Source of the DNA: Pegoplata infirma | Taxonomy: Eukaryota > Arthropoda > Insecta > Diptera > Anthomyiidae | Assembly: GCA_963921195.1 (NCBI GenBank) | Contig: OY992537.1 | Location: 61,430,400 to 61,494,399, forward strand | Direction: 5' to 3' | DNA: 64,000 nt | Shown: one piece after another, positions 23,134 through 34,193 of the stretch | How the letters are laid out: every line of letters starts with the position of its first letter | Numbering within the stretch: position 1 is the stretch's first letter | Made by a program: the position numbers and the translations under genes | Notes under the pieces: generated by a model | Database searches by the model: none | What the model saw: the letters and a program-made list of their open reading frames with translations, nothing else | Told to the model about the DNA's origin: nothing

Positions 23134-23943
23134 ATTAAGCGGTCTTACTTTTTTGTTTTAACTTAAAATTGGCATCACATATAACAAGAGACTGGTCGAA
23201 TTTAAAAGTTGACATTGCACACATTTCTTCATAAACTACTTTTGTTTATAAATAACACCGCTCAAAAAGCTTTTTCGGTTTGAATTCTGATGAAATCTGT
23301 TCTCCACATTTTTCCATCACGTCTAGATTTTTAGTTATTCACTGTTGAAAATACGAAAAATTGCGATTTTGCATTTTTTAAAAGCCAGCCATTCGATGAA
23401 TTTAAAATCTGGTATTCAGCGCAAATGTTGAATTGGGCTATGGTCTTCAACATAAGAAAAAAAAATAAATTATTGCGTATGGCTACTAACCATTGGTTAG
23501 GTTACACTTGCGTTTTAAAATGAAACAGTTAAAATTAGTATTTTGTAAAATTTACCTTAGTTTTTTGATATTTTTTAACGAACAACTAAAATAGAAAAAA
23601 ATTTACAAATTTAAGTTTTCTGTGTAATTTTTCGTATAAACCTGGAGATAGCTTTTGAGCAAATAAATAAATTTTGAGCGAATAAATAAAATTATTGACG
23701 TGATGGAAAAATTTAGAGTACAGATTTGGAATCATCGAGTCAAAATCTTTAAAAATTTCAAACTGGAGCCAAAAAATTTTTGATTTGTTAAGCGGAGTAA
23801 GCGTAACGTGAAATTGAAAACAAAAGAAAGTAGAAAATGAAGAAGAGAACAATATAAATTTGTGCAAAGTCAGCTTTCAAAATCGATCCCTCTCTTATTT
23901 GTAAGTGATGCCAATCAAAAGTTACAACAAAAAAGCAAGACCG
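23134..23943. mobile_element. Fold-back element, 'taacaccgctcaa' family, copy 1
   Basis: The left arm begins 'cggtcttacttttttgtttt' and the right arm ends 'aacaaaaaagcaagaccg'. Inner matches pair 'ttggcatcac' with 'gtgatgccaa' and 'ttccatcacgtctag' with 'gacgtgatggaa'. The structure is about 810 bp with roughly 300-bp diverged arms. The same family recurs at 27597-28502. Confidence 0.7.
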
Positions 23944-24287
23944 AAAAAGTGGACTTATGTTTTAGAGGTTTAAAGAAGTGGCGTCTTGTTACAATTACAA
24001 TACAAAATAACTTTACAAAAACCCACAATCTTTGAAAATAGCTTTCACCACTTCAATCACAATTTTTTTATCTTTAAATTACCATACAACATGTTGATTT
24101 TTAAAAGCAATTTGTAGTTTCCTAAACCTACTAGTCTAGATTAAATAAAAATACTAAAGTCATTGAACATGTTTAACAGACAACAGATATCACAGTAACG
24201 GCTTATAACCAATCAATTATTTGTTTAAATGTATATTTCAGAGACTGAGAATTTCAAATCATTAATAAACAAAGAATATGTATATTT

Positions 24288-26426
24288 CTGTGGCCGTACG
24301 AAAAAACTAGTTAACTCCACTTTTTGCGAAAATTGAGATAACACCAAAAATAGAAAGTGCATTCCATTTACTATCACTCTGTCAGATCGAAATTTTGATA
24401 TATGTTCTCATTTACAAGTTATTTGGAAAACAAAATATTGGAAAATACCAATTTTTATGTAAAAACTAGTTAACTCCATGCATTTTTTGAAAAAACAAGA
24501 TAACTCCATAGTTTCTTAAAAAACATAAAAATTAAAAGTTTAAAACGATGTTCTTTCGAAACCTATGGGAGAAAAAGCTGAAAGAACAAGTTTGAGTCAC
24601 GAGTCCTTTGAGTCCAAATTTTTAACCCAAAAATTTTAACTCCCGAGAATTCATAGATTGCATATAAAAAATGTATACAATTTTTTTTTGCAGATCTTAA
24701 TTCATAGAATACGACTGCCAAAATATCTTAAAGTAATAGTTTTTAAGTTATTAATAATTTATATATAGGATAACTTCCCAGCAAAAACTAGGTAATGTGT
24801 TGTGAAAAGTAATGACTGCCAATTACATTACTTATAACAACTACTCATTACCCACTGTATTACTTTAGTCCAAAAAGCAACTAGTGGCTTATATTGTAAT
24901 ATGTAAGTACTTATTTGCAATAATATAAATAATAAATTATTGAGAATGTTAAAAATAAATACTTTTTTTGCTAGTTAACTTGTGAAATTAAGTCCAATCA
25001 GAAAAAACATTATTTGTTTTACCTTTTTAACTTAAAATTTCGCGAAAACGAATAATCCAATGATAAATAGTTATTTCAAATTCTGTTTGCAACTATTTAT
25101 TTTATTCATTACAAGTAACTACTTATTTTACTCGTTATAAGTAAGTATTTATTTATCTCCCTACTCGTAAGCTTGTAGGCACTTATTATTTTTGTCTTAC
25201 GGCCTTTATAGAATAAGTAGTGTTTCATGCAATGAGTAAGTACATACAAATAATTATTACTAATTACTATACTCATTACTAGTAATGCAAAAATTTGCTG
25301 GGTTACTTTATACCATGCTCCATTAATGATTTTAGCATGAGATGAGGAAGTAATGCATGCAAATTATGACAACGAATTCGAGTAAGGTATAAAGTAACTT
25401 ATCAAGTTTATAACGAAGCATACGAGAAGCATAAGGTATAAAATATATGATATTTTTAAGGCTACGAGAAATAAAATAATATAGCATACGAGAACATGAT
25501 ATATAAGGTGTTACAAGCAGTGAATAAGTAACGTTATTGAATTTACTCACGTGATTGCAAGTGAGTGTGAGTAGAAAAAAAGGCTCGTGAGTGTGCGTGA
25601 TTTTAAAATTCCTGTCATGAGCCCATCTCTAGTTTAAACTAATGCATTTTTATATAAAATATTTATTTTTTATGTTAGTATGTTATTATAAAGCATTATG
25701 TATTCAATTACAAATAATGCATTATTTAAAATATTGATTAAATGTTTAGAAATAATAAATATTAAATACAATTTATGCAATATTCCTGCATTACGTAACA
25801 AGTTATTAGTAAAATATTATTTCTCACCTTGAAATAATATGTTGTTGAACAAATGTTTGGTAAGACATCATAAAATAATGCTTCAAATAAGGGATATACA
25901 TTACCTGGTAATGTGTTACATAATCAGCATTCATTACAAAAGTTTTGCTGGGAATTTTATGTATAAAAACATACAAAAACTCGGCTTAGTTTTGAGAAAT
26001 ATAAGAAAAAAGAAAAAAAAAATTTTTTTTGAAAAAACTAGTTAACTCCACTTTTTCGTAAAAAGTGGGTTAATTAACGTGCTGAGTCAAAAAAGTTAAT
26101 ATTTTGCCTCATATGATTACTAAAGTTGCCTTAATTTCATAATATATAAGAATTAATTAAAAAAAAAAGTTTTTTTGGAAAAACTAGTTTACTCCATTTT
26201 TCGAAAAAACAAGTTAACTGACATCGATTTTCGGATTTAGTGTCCAAAAATGAGTTCAATGGAACCAGAAATCTTTAATATTATTAAAAATAATGTTTTG
26301 TCTAATGCGCATGCATAGCAACATATATTCATAATAAATAATTTGTGAAATATGTTAAAAACTTAAAGCGTGTTTTTCTCCTGTTTTCAAAAAATGGAGT
26401 TAACTAGTTTTTTCGTACGGCCACAG
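24288..26426. mobile_element. Inverted-repeat element with CTGTGGCCGTACG ends
   Basis: The left end CTGTGGCCGTACGAAAAAAC and the right end GTTTTTTCGTACGGCCACAG are exact complements, and pairing continues through 'tagttaactcca'. Inside, 'aaactagttaactcca' is repeated at least five times near both ends, forming subterminal repeats. No clean target duplication is visible and no transposase remains. The centre holds a CCCAGC-type element (24777-25952). Confidence 0.8.
24777..25952. mobile_element. CCCAGCAAAA-ended element, composite, nested
   Basis: It starts CCCAGCAAAAACTAGGTAAT and has GCTGGG ends at 25297-25302 and 25947-25952, with many 'gtaatgagtagttac'-like repeats. It is probably two related copies joined, the second carrying the right half of a hAT-type element ('cacgtgattgcaag ... 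cccatctcta', about 25545-25630). A simpler family member lies at 58545-59245. Confidence 0.65.
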
Positions 26427-27596
26427 ATTTTATCTAAAACAACAAAATCAAATGAGACAACAATGTATCTATACGGAATTAAGACTTCTCTAAATATAGT
26501 TTAATGACATAATAAACAATAAAATGTTTTATTTTTTGCAAACGAATCAAAAACATATACAGTAAATTTGAATTAAGTCTGTTAGTATTTTTTAGAGATG
26601 GTCGGGTGATAGGATTTTTTCGATCGTAACCCAGCAAAAAAAGAGCTTACCATTCACTACAAAATTCACCACAACTTATGAACCAGATGTACTTCTTCTT
26701 CAACTGAAACATTGATGAATTTAATATGGGCGTGACACACAAAGTATGTTCTTTTTATCGCCACTTTTCAGTAGCGAAAGATTGACACTTAAGTATAACA
26801 TATATCACTAGTGTTTTTGTCACAACTTCTGAAGTAGTGATCCGGATGTTAATATAACTTGACCTTTTGGAAGCACTTTTTTCATCACTTCTTCAGAAGT
26901 ACATATTTCTTGGCATTTTGAGTGTGATTATGTAATTTTTATTTGGTGATATAGAACTTCTAAATTAGAAGTTCTTTTTTCACTTATTTTTGTAACATTG
27001 ATTGAAAGAGTATTTTTTGTAATATTAACACTGAAAACACTGTTCGACAGCAAAAACCTTCCAGTGAAATTTCTAACTGGTCCTTGTAGATTTTGGTCTC
27101 CTGCTTCCAAATCTACTGTCCAAATTTTTCTAGCACGTACCGTTTTTGAGATATTCGCTGTTAAAAAGTAAAAAAAGCACTTTTAGGGGTCCACTGTTAC
27201 GTATTCTTACGTTGCTTCCACGAAATAGGACTTGATTTCATATAAAATGGACCTCCTGATTCCAAAACTGCAATCCACAATTTTCAAGCATGTTCTGTTT
27301 TTGAGATATTCGCGTTTGAAAATTTTAGTGTGATTTATAAAGAATATAAGTGTGATTTATAAAGAATATAAGTGCGTAACAGTAGAGTTTGAGTTTTTCA
27401 AACGCCAATATTTCAAAAACATTACGCGATAGAAAACTTTGGATGCCAGATTTGGAATAAAGATGCCTTATTTTTACTAAATCGAGTTCTATTGTGTTTG
27501 AGCAACTTAAGAATACTTTACAGAGGACACCCAAATATTTCAATATTAAAACGCGAATATCTTAAAAACCTTGCGTGATAGAAAAATTAATTTCAT

Positions 27597-28502
27597 TGAT
27601 AACACCGCTCAACAAATCGAAGGTTTTTGGCTCCGGTTTGAAGTTTGATATAAAATTTTTAAAGATTTTGACTCGCTGATTCCAAATTCGTGCTCCAAAT
27701 TTTTCCATCACGTCTAGAATTTTAATTATTCGCGGTTGAAAATGCGAAAAAACGCGATTTTTGCCTTTTTTGAAAGCCTGCACAGCAGCCGCTGGGTGGA
27801 ATAAAAATCAGGTATAAAGCGTGAGAGTAGAATTGAACTATGATCTCAAAAATATGATCAAAAAAATTTCAAGTTGTTGCACTATTATTGGCCAAACATG
27901 CATTTTAAAAAAACACTGTCAAAAAAATTAGAAAAAGCACCATTTTTAAAAGGCTTTAATACAATAACCAGATGATCAATCTTTACTGTGATGAGCTCAA
28001 AATTTAGGCAAAAGTTCATTCTTTCTTATAGACTTTTAAACCCATTAAATATATCTTCCGGTGTATGCGAAAAATAACACAGAAATCTTAAATTTATAAA
28101 ATATTTATTTTTTTTAGTTTTTCTTTGAAAATTATCAAAAAAAACTAAGGTATCTACCTTACCTTTTTTACAAAAATGGTAATTTTAACAGTATCATTTT
28201 AAAACGCAAGTAAAGCCCAACCAAACGTAATAATTTGAAAAAAATTGTGTTCTATGTTGGAGACCATAGACAAATTATACTTTTGCGCTTTATACCAGAC
28301 TTGTATTCCACTGAATGGCTGCTGTGCAGGCTTTCAAATAATGCAAAAATCGTCATTTTTTGCATTTTCAACCGTGAATGACTAAAAATCTGGACGTGAT
28401 GGGAAAATTTGGAGAACAGATTTGGAATCAGGAGATCAAAGTCTACTAAAATTGATCATCAGAATTCAAACCGGAAAATGAGTGTTGAGCGGTGTAATCT
28501 AA
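27597..28502. mobile_element. Fold-back element, 'taacaccgctcaa' family, copy 2
   Basis: The left arm 'ttgataacaccgctcaacaa' pairs with 'gttgagcggtgtaa' on the right. 'ttttccatcacgtctag' pairs with 'ctggacgtgatgggaaaa', and 'gaaagcctgcacagcagcc' with 'ggctgctgtgcaggctttc'. Arms are about 430 bp. It is homologous to 23134-23943. Confidence 0.75.
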
Positions 28503-29132
28503 CGTATATACTTCAAATTAAACAAGTAAAAAAGTTAAATTCGGCCTTGCCGAATTTAGTGATACCCTGCACAATTTCAAAAAGATTATTGCAAAAATCT
28601 TTATTTAAAAGGAAATTACTTTTGAAAAAAAAAAATTTGGAAAAAAAAATTTCCGCAAAAAAAATTTTGGTAAAAAAAAATTCACGATTTTTTTCTTATT
28701 TTGTCAAACAATATGTTCGTACTTGTTTAAATACCATTTGGTGTTCAATTATGTTCACATATGTCAACCAGAAGCCGAATTAATGCATTTTGTATTTTTA
28801 GGTTATGTTGAATGTACACTGAAAGAATTATTGTTCATTATATCTATGAACAAATTTCATAAAACCAAATTCATAGAATCTATGAAACAATTCATTGGCT
28901 GAATGAATATTCATTAGTATTCTGAAATATTTCATAGAATTTTATTCATAGATTTTATTAAATTCATAGAAAAAATTCATAGAATTAATGAATGTCATTC
29001 ATAGAAGAAAATGTCATCAATATGCCATTTAATTTTTTAAATAATTAAAATAATGTTACAATAATTAAAACAGTTGAATAAATTTATTAAAAAAATAAAA
29101 AAAAAACATTAAAAAAAAATTTTTATTGCTGC

Positions 29133-29212
29133 CCTGACCGGGGCTCGAACCCAAGACCTACCGGCTGAAGTGGTAATTGTCGACGCCTTAGCTATCAGCG
29201 CCACCAAAGAAG
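29133..29212 (-). other. tRNA-like module (tRNA pseudogene or SINE head)
   Basis: The minus strand reads 'tggcgctgatagctaaggcg' (box A-like), an anticodon-arm-like 'cgacaattacc', and 'tgggttcgagccccggtc' with a perfect box B core GGTTCGAGCCC. 'gctgccctgacc' at the plus-strand start would form the acceptor stem, but its partner is poor, so this is not an intact tRNA. Confidence 0.6.
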
Positions 29213-29399
29213 AAAAATCTCGCCAACTAACGCTTGGTTTTATAAGGCTTCATTTTGGTAAATACACAAAATATTTGTTTTCTACAAACACACACAGCTT
29301 TTGGCAGAGCATTGTGACCGAGCAAAGACACAAACTCAATATGTTAGCAGAATATTATTCAAAATAGATTTTAAGTGTTGTTACTTGTTTATATAATTT

Positions 29400-29465
29400 A
29401 GCTAAGTGGCTAGAGACTAAGCTTCACGAACAAGAGGTTCTATGTTCGAATCTCGGTGGGGATAA
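29400..29465 (+). other. Second tRNA-like module, opposite orientation
   Basis: 'tagctaagtggctagagac' matches box A and 'ggttctatgttcgaatctcg' contains a box B-like GTTCGAATC. It is followed by an A/T-rich (ATAAA)n tract, as in SINE tails. It faces the minus-strand module 190 bp away. Stems are not well paired. Confidence 0.5.
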
Positions 29466-31123
29466 GTTAAAAAAAAATATAAATTTTTAAAAATAGAAAA
29501 TTGTAAATAAATAAAATAATAAAAATAAATAAAAATAAAATAAAAAAAAAATAAAATTGAAATAATAAAATAAATAAAAATAGAATTGAATATTTTTTTT
29601 TTTTTTCCATAGCCTATGAACTTTTTCATAGGTTTCTGGTTTCTATGAATTTGTTTCATAGATTCTATGAAGGGCATCATTGGCTCACTTCTAATGATTT
29701 TTTTCATAGAATCAATGTACGATTTCATAGCCGTAATGAACAAAATTCTTTCAGTGTACTGAAATTTTTGAGGTGTGCTTACATTTTCGTTCATAACTTT
29801 TGAACCGCTGAACCGATATCGCTCAAATGCAATACCAAACTTCTCGGGACAACTTCCAATAAATATGTTAAGTTTCAGTCATCTCTGTGCAATATTTTGT
29901 CCGTGACAGCATTTTCCACAGACAGACAGACGGACATCGCTAGAATGTCTTAAAATCGATCGGGAATCTTGAATATATATACTTTATGGTGTCCCAGATC
30001 GATATTTCGATGAGTTACAAACAGAATGACAAACTTATATATACCCTCTATCACTAAGTGGGGGGTATAAAAAGGAGTAATTATAGATATCACAAAACTA
30101 TAAAAATTCACGCGAATTGATTCACAAGTTTGTTTTGACCACAAGCCTATAACTCAATTTTCTAAAAAGCTTAAACAATCTTTAATAATGTGATGCAGCA
30201 ACATCCGCTTTAGTTCGTAAATGTATTTATTAAATTTAGGACCAACTTTTTTTGATATAAGATATGAAATTTTAAAAATTTATCAATAATCGATTTTCGT
30301 CTTTTCGATTTTTTAAGCTCTAAATAAAAAGAAAAGAAATGCCATTACCAAATTTTGTCACCATTTTTGCAAAACCTAAATCTATTTGAAGCTGGACGTA
30401 GAAAAAATTGCATACTTCGTGTATCACCCTCATTCTAATTGTTTCAGTTGAAAAAGAAATTCATATGTTGTGGTGATTTGATTTGATTCCTAAGAACATA
30501 TAAAAAAGGTACTTCCAAATCATTAAGCAAAGAACTGGTGAAAGATGTTTTTATTGTTATTTTGTAGCATTTTTGGAAGTGATTTTAAAAGTGCTTCCTA
30601 CGGAATATGAAGTTCGGCACCTATCGCTGCTTTATATGTAGTGAAACCACTAATTCTTTTTGAACCACTTCGTTTATTTTTTGCTGGGAAGTAAAATTAA
30701 GTTCACTTGCGTAAATTATACCTACGCAAAATATTCGGTTTCACCTATAAATCAGATTTTGGTTAATTTTATAAAAATTTAAAATAGTTTCGATATCGGT
30801 TTAGACAAGTCCCCTCTCCCCCTTTATTATCCGGATCTTGGTATTCCCTTTTCTGGTACCGGTTTTCCGGTTCTAGATACATTCCCTGGAATACCGGCAT
30901 TCCTGGTTCTAATTCTATTACTCAAAAAACTATAACATAAAATGTTTAAATTTAGTAATTACACCATTTTAATAAGTATTTCAGAGTTTGTAAAATTATT
31001 TGAAAATCATACAATTATTTTTTTTAACAAAGATAAAATTTCAATTGTGCGGCTCAAGTTAAGACTAGTTTACAAAGCGCAAGAAACTTGACTGAATTTT
31101 TTGTACTATATATGTATGTACAG

Positions 31124-31651
31124 TAGAGTGTCCCTTATTTTGGAAATGTTGAGACGGTACCCCTCATTTTTTTCCTTTTGACTAAAAAATAACTCAGGAA
31201 AAATTTTACGCCCCTACGACCACGCCTTCCCTACGCGACGGGGCCGTAAAGAGCGGGGCCTTAAAAATCATTTTTCCATACAAAGCAAAAAATTTTTTTT
31301 TGATTTTTAAAAAATTTTTACTGTAGGACCCCAAAAGCTCTAAATTTTTTTTTTCGAAAATTTTTTTAGAACTGAAAGCCTCATCCCACCAAAATCAAAT
31401 TTTTTGTCGTGAATAAGCTAACCAAGTAATATTATAATTAATAACAAAAAAAAAATAAAAATCAAAAAAAAATTTGTTGGTTTGTATGGAAAAATTATTT
31501 TAAAGGCCCCGTTTTTTAAGGCCCCGTCGCGTAGGGAAGGCGTGGTCGTAGGGGCGTAAAATTTTTCCTGAGTTATTTTTTAGTCAAAAGGAAAAAAATG
31601 AGGGGGTACCGTCTCAACATTTCCAACATTTCCAAAATAAGGGACACTCTA
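31124..31651. mobile_element. Fully palindromic hAT-type element
   Basis: A 528-bp element beginning TAGAGTGTCCCTTATTTTGG and ending CCAAAATAAGGGACACTCTA. It is flanked by a perfect 8-bp duplication, ATGTACAG, at 31116-31123 and 31652-31659. The arms pair along nearly the whole length, for example 'cgaccacgccttccctacgc' with 'gcgtagggaaggcgtggtcg'. Only a short AT-rich centre is unpaired. The open frame at 31573-31755 lies in the right arm and has no meaning of its own. Confidence 0.95.
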
Positions 31652-31808
31652 ATGTACAGGGATGCCAACTTAGTGCTTTTCGCGCTAGATCTTGTGCTTT
31701 TTGTAGTGTCAAAACGCGAAAATTTTTGACCTAGTGCCAAATTAGAAAAACGCACTAACTTGGTGCTTCTTAAATTTTCAGTTGGTGCTTTTAGTGCTTT
31801 TTAAAATT

Positions 31809-32272
31809 CATTTTAATAGCCTCCAAACAAAGTATGGCGGTATACTTAGTTTGTTAATTTGAGTATAACGCATCGAAATATTAGTCGGAGACCCTACAAA
31901 GTATATATTTTATTGATTTATGATCGATTCAAAGACATTTTTTGAATGTCCGTCTGTCTGTGGAAAGCAATATGCAGTTCAAACTAAGAGCTAGACGCCT
32001 GAAATATGGAACGAATATATTATTATGGTCAATGACCATTGGTCGTATTGAGTTCGGAAAAAAGGGCAAAATCGGACTAAGGGGAAAATGTTTTCCCTTG
32101 AAGAACTAAACCAACCTCTAAATAAATGTCATTCTTTGTAGGTTTTTTTTTGTATTTCGGTTTAATATTTGAATTCTGTTCTGGATGAAGTTCAAAGACT
32201 AAATTTGGCTTTTGAAGCGGAAAATGCAGACCATGTAAAATTGTACAACGATTTATATCGGTTGATCAAAAG
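31809..32272. repeat. Dispersed TATACCCTCCA-type repeat, left part
   Basis: 'gcctccaaacaaagtatggc', 'gcatcgaaatattagtcgg' and 'gtccgtctgtctgtgg' match the other dispersed copies. It is interrupted by the hAT-type element at 32273 and resumes at 33386 for a short stretch. Confidence 0.6.
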
Positions 32273-33385
32273 TAGAGATGGGATCGTGAGTGGCTTTTCA
32301 ATCACGATCACGCACGCTCACGAAAAAAAAATTTAATCACGCACGATCACGCACGAAGATTTTTTTTGTGCTCACGCTCACGCACGCTCACGTGAGTAGA
32401 AACAAATTTTAATCACGCTCACGACGTAATCACGATCACGAAATACTCACGAATTAAAATATGTAAAAAAAAAATTGTCATATTTTTTTTATGCATTACC
32501 CAGTTGGAAAAGTCCTTGAGCCATCCTTGGTGACGGCTCGCTGACGTGTCATAGTCACCTGACACCCCGAAGAAATCTCTATATACCGAGTTGAGGACAG
32601 TTTCATAAAAAATTTCAAAATTTCCTCAATCATAATCAGCAGTTGTCAGGGGGTGCTGAAATTCCCCTAAGTCGCCTTTGGGAAAATTTATAATATCTGT
32701 CATACAAAAAGGCAAAAACTCTTCGTATTTCCTTTAGGTTTTACTTCCATCTATTTTCCTTTATAAATTATCTTTATCATATTAAGAAATAACTTTCCGC
32801 CTTTTTTTATTTTTAACTGGATTTGAGCCTGGAGCCTCCAGTTTATGATCCAAACTTTAGTTTCAAAAGTGTATGTCTATTTACTAATTTTATACTAATT
32901 GTAAGAGTTTCATTTTACTTTAAATAAATCTATTATATTGCCATGTTTTTCTCTGAAATTGAAAATTTCCCCAGATTTAAAAGTTTAGTTTAATATACTG
33001 CTATTATGAAGATTTTTCCTTATAGATGTCTTAGAGGATTTTTCCACACTCTTAAAACAAATATTCATTAATGACAATGTTAGGACATGAACATGTTAGG
33101 ACCTGAAGACATTTCCTCAAAGAATCTCTGTGCAAATTTCCTCATTGACATATTTTTAAAAAACTTATTAAATTCAATTTTTTTTGAAACACCATGAAAA
33201 ATCAAGAAAACGTAACCGAAAAAAAAAAATTAAAATCACGAAAAATTCACGCAACTATTTTACTCACGAACGATCACGCACGAACTTTTTTTGTTGCTCA
33301 CGCTCACGCACGCTCACGTGAGTAAAAAAAATTTGCTCACTAATCACGTGATTCACGAGAATCACGTGATTGGTGCGCATCTCTA
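32273..33385. mobile_element. hAT-type element, TAGAGATG family with CACG-rich subterminal repeats
   Basis: The ends are TAGAGATGGGATCG and GTGCGCATCTCTA. The 8-bp flanks are ATCAAAAG and CTCAAAAG (7 of 8). Both subterminal regions are packed with 'cacgatcacgcacgctcacg' repeats. The middle (about 32500-33190) is a different AT-rich segment, part of which ('aaatttcctcattgacatat') recurs at 52990, so it may be a secondary insertion. Family members lie at 51584-52049 and in part at 25545-25630. Confidence 0.85.
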
Positions 33386-33429
33386 CTCAAAAGTTTAACC
33401 AACAAACTTATCAAAAATTTTGTTTGAAT

Positions 33430-34190
33430 AAAAATATTTTTTGTTTTTCTTTTTTTATCTATTTAAAAAACAGTCCAGTGCTTTTTTACCCTTTTTTTCA
33501 ATCAAATTTACGCGTTTTTACCCGTTTATAAAATTTTTGTGCGCGGTTTGCTCTCAAATAGTTGGCATCTCTGTATATGTATATGAGGCATTCCACACCA
33601 AATGTCCAGCGAAAAAAACACGTGTACCGTAAACTTCTGAATAGGTTGTATGGATAGCCCTATATGGAACTTAGAAAATTGGGTTTTTGGTTTTTCAATT
33701 TTTCAAAAACTGGGCTTAGGAGGCGTGGTCAAATATTGGAAAAATGGTGAAATTTGTGGCGAGTTGCCTTGATTAAATATTTAACACATTAAAACGGAAT
33801 GAACCACAATATTAAAAATTTACATTTTTATATAGTTTTGTATGGGCTATCGATTAATTTTTTTTTTTTTAAATTATCAGAACCCGTTCTGATATTTTCC
33901 ATTTTTTAAAAAAGTCTATCAAAAATCCGGCTACTTTTTTTAAATTTTTTTTTTTTTAAGTTTAGATGTTTGTCCATCCACACAAAAAAATTCAGACACG
34001 CGTTTTTCGTTTTTTTCGAGAAAATCGCATTTGAATTTTAAATTTCATAACAATTTTGTAATTTGCTTGTATTTTCTTGTTTTAACAGCGTATGAGTAAT
34101 ATTTATGCAATTAATAATACTCATTCGCAACGGGTATACATAAGGGCATTTTGTACGTATTTATTGGACATATTCTTAAATATACATATA
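33430..34190. other. AT-rich spacer
   Basis: No gene or clear repeat boundary was found. Poly(T) runs and a block with 'ggaggcgtggtcaaatattg' are present. The short frame at 33441-33632 is low-complexity. Confidence 0.5.
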
Positions 34191-34193
34191 CAT

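Larger units (their letters stand above)
28817..29756. mobile_element. TA-flanked inverted-repeat element carrying two tRNA-like modules
   Basis: It begins CACTGAAAGAATTATTGTTC and ends GAACAAAATTCTTTCAGTG, with TA on both outer sides. The flanking host sequence ('gttgaatgta|ctgaaatttt') is continuous with a related empty copy at 11208-11235, which supports insertion. Subterminal 'ttcatagaatctatgaa' palindromes are abundant at both ends. Between them lie a tRNA-like module on the minus strand (29133-29212) and one on the plus strand (29400-29465). Confidence 0.8.
26632..30688. mobile_element. 4-kb CCCAGC-ended composite
   Basis: The left end 'aacccagcaaaaaaagagct' pairs with the right end 'tattttttgctgggaag'. 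Inner parts also correspond: 'acttcttcttcaactgaaac' on the left and 'gtttcagttgaaaaagaaa' near 30445. Within it are a fold-back element (27597-28502), a dispersed-repeat fragment with a GACG run (about 29780-30075) and a TA-flanked element (28817-29756). The 26640-27200 part repeats 'aagtgatccg' and 'cttcagaagt' motifs. No coding gene is seen. Confidence 0.55.

Noticed and set aside
29133..29465. Functional tRNA genes
   Set aside because: Box A and box B motifs are present but the acceptor and anticodon stems do not close properly. They look tRNA-derived only.
29417..29794. 125-codon minus-strand frame
   Set aside because: It runs through AT-rich low-complexity and terminal repeat sequence. 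Its Phe/Ile/Tyr-rich middle is a translated (TTTA)n tract.
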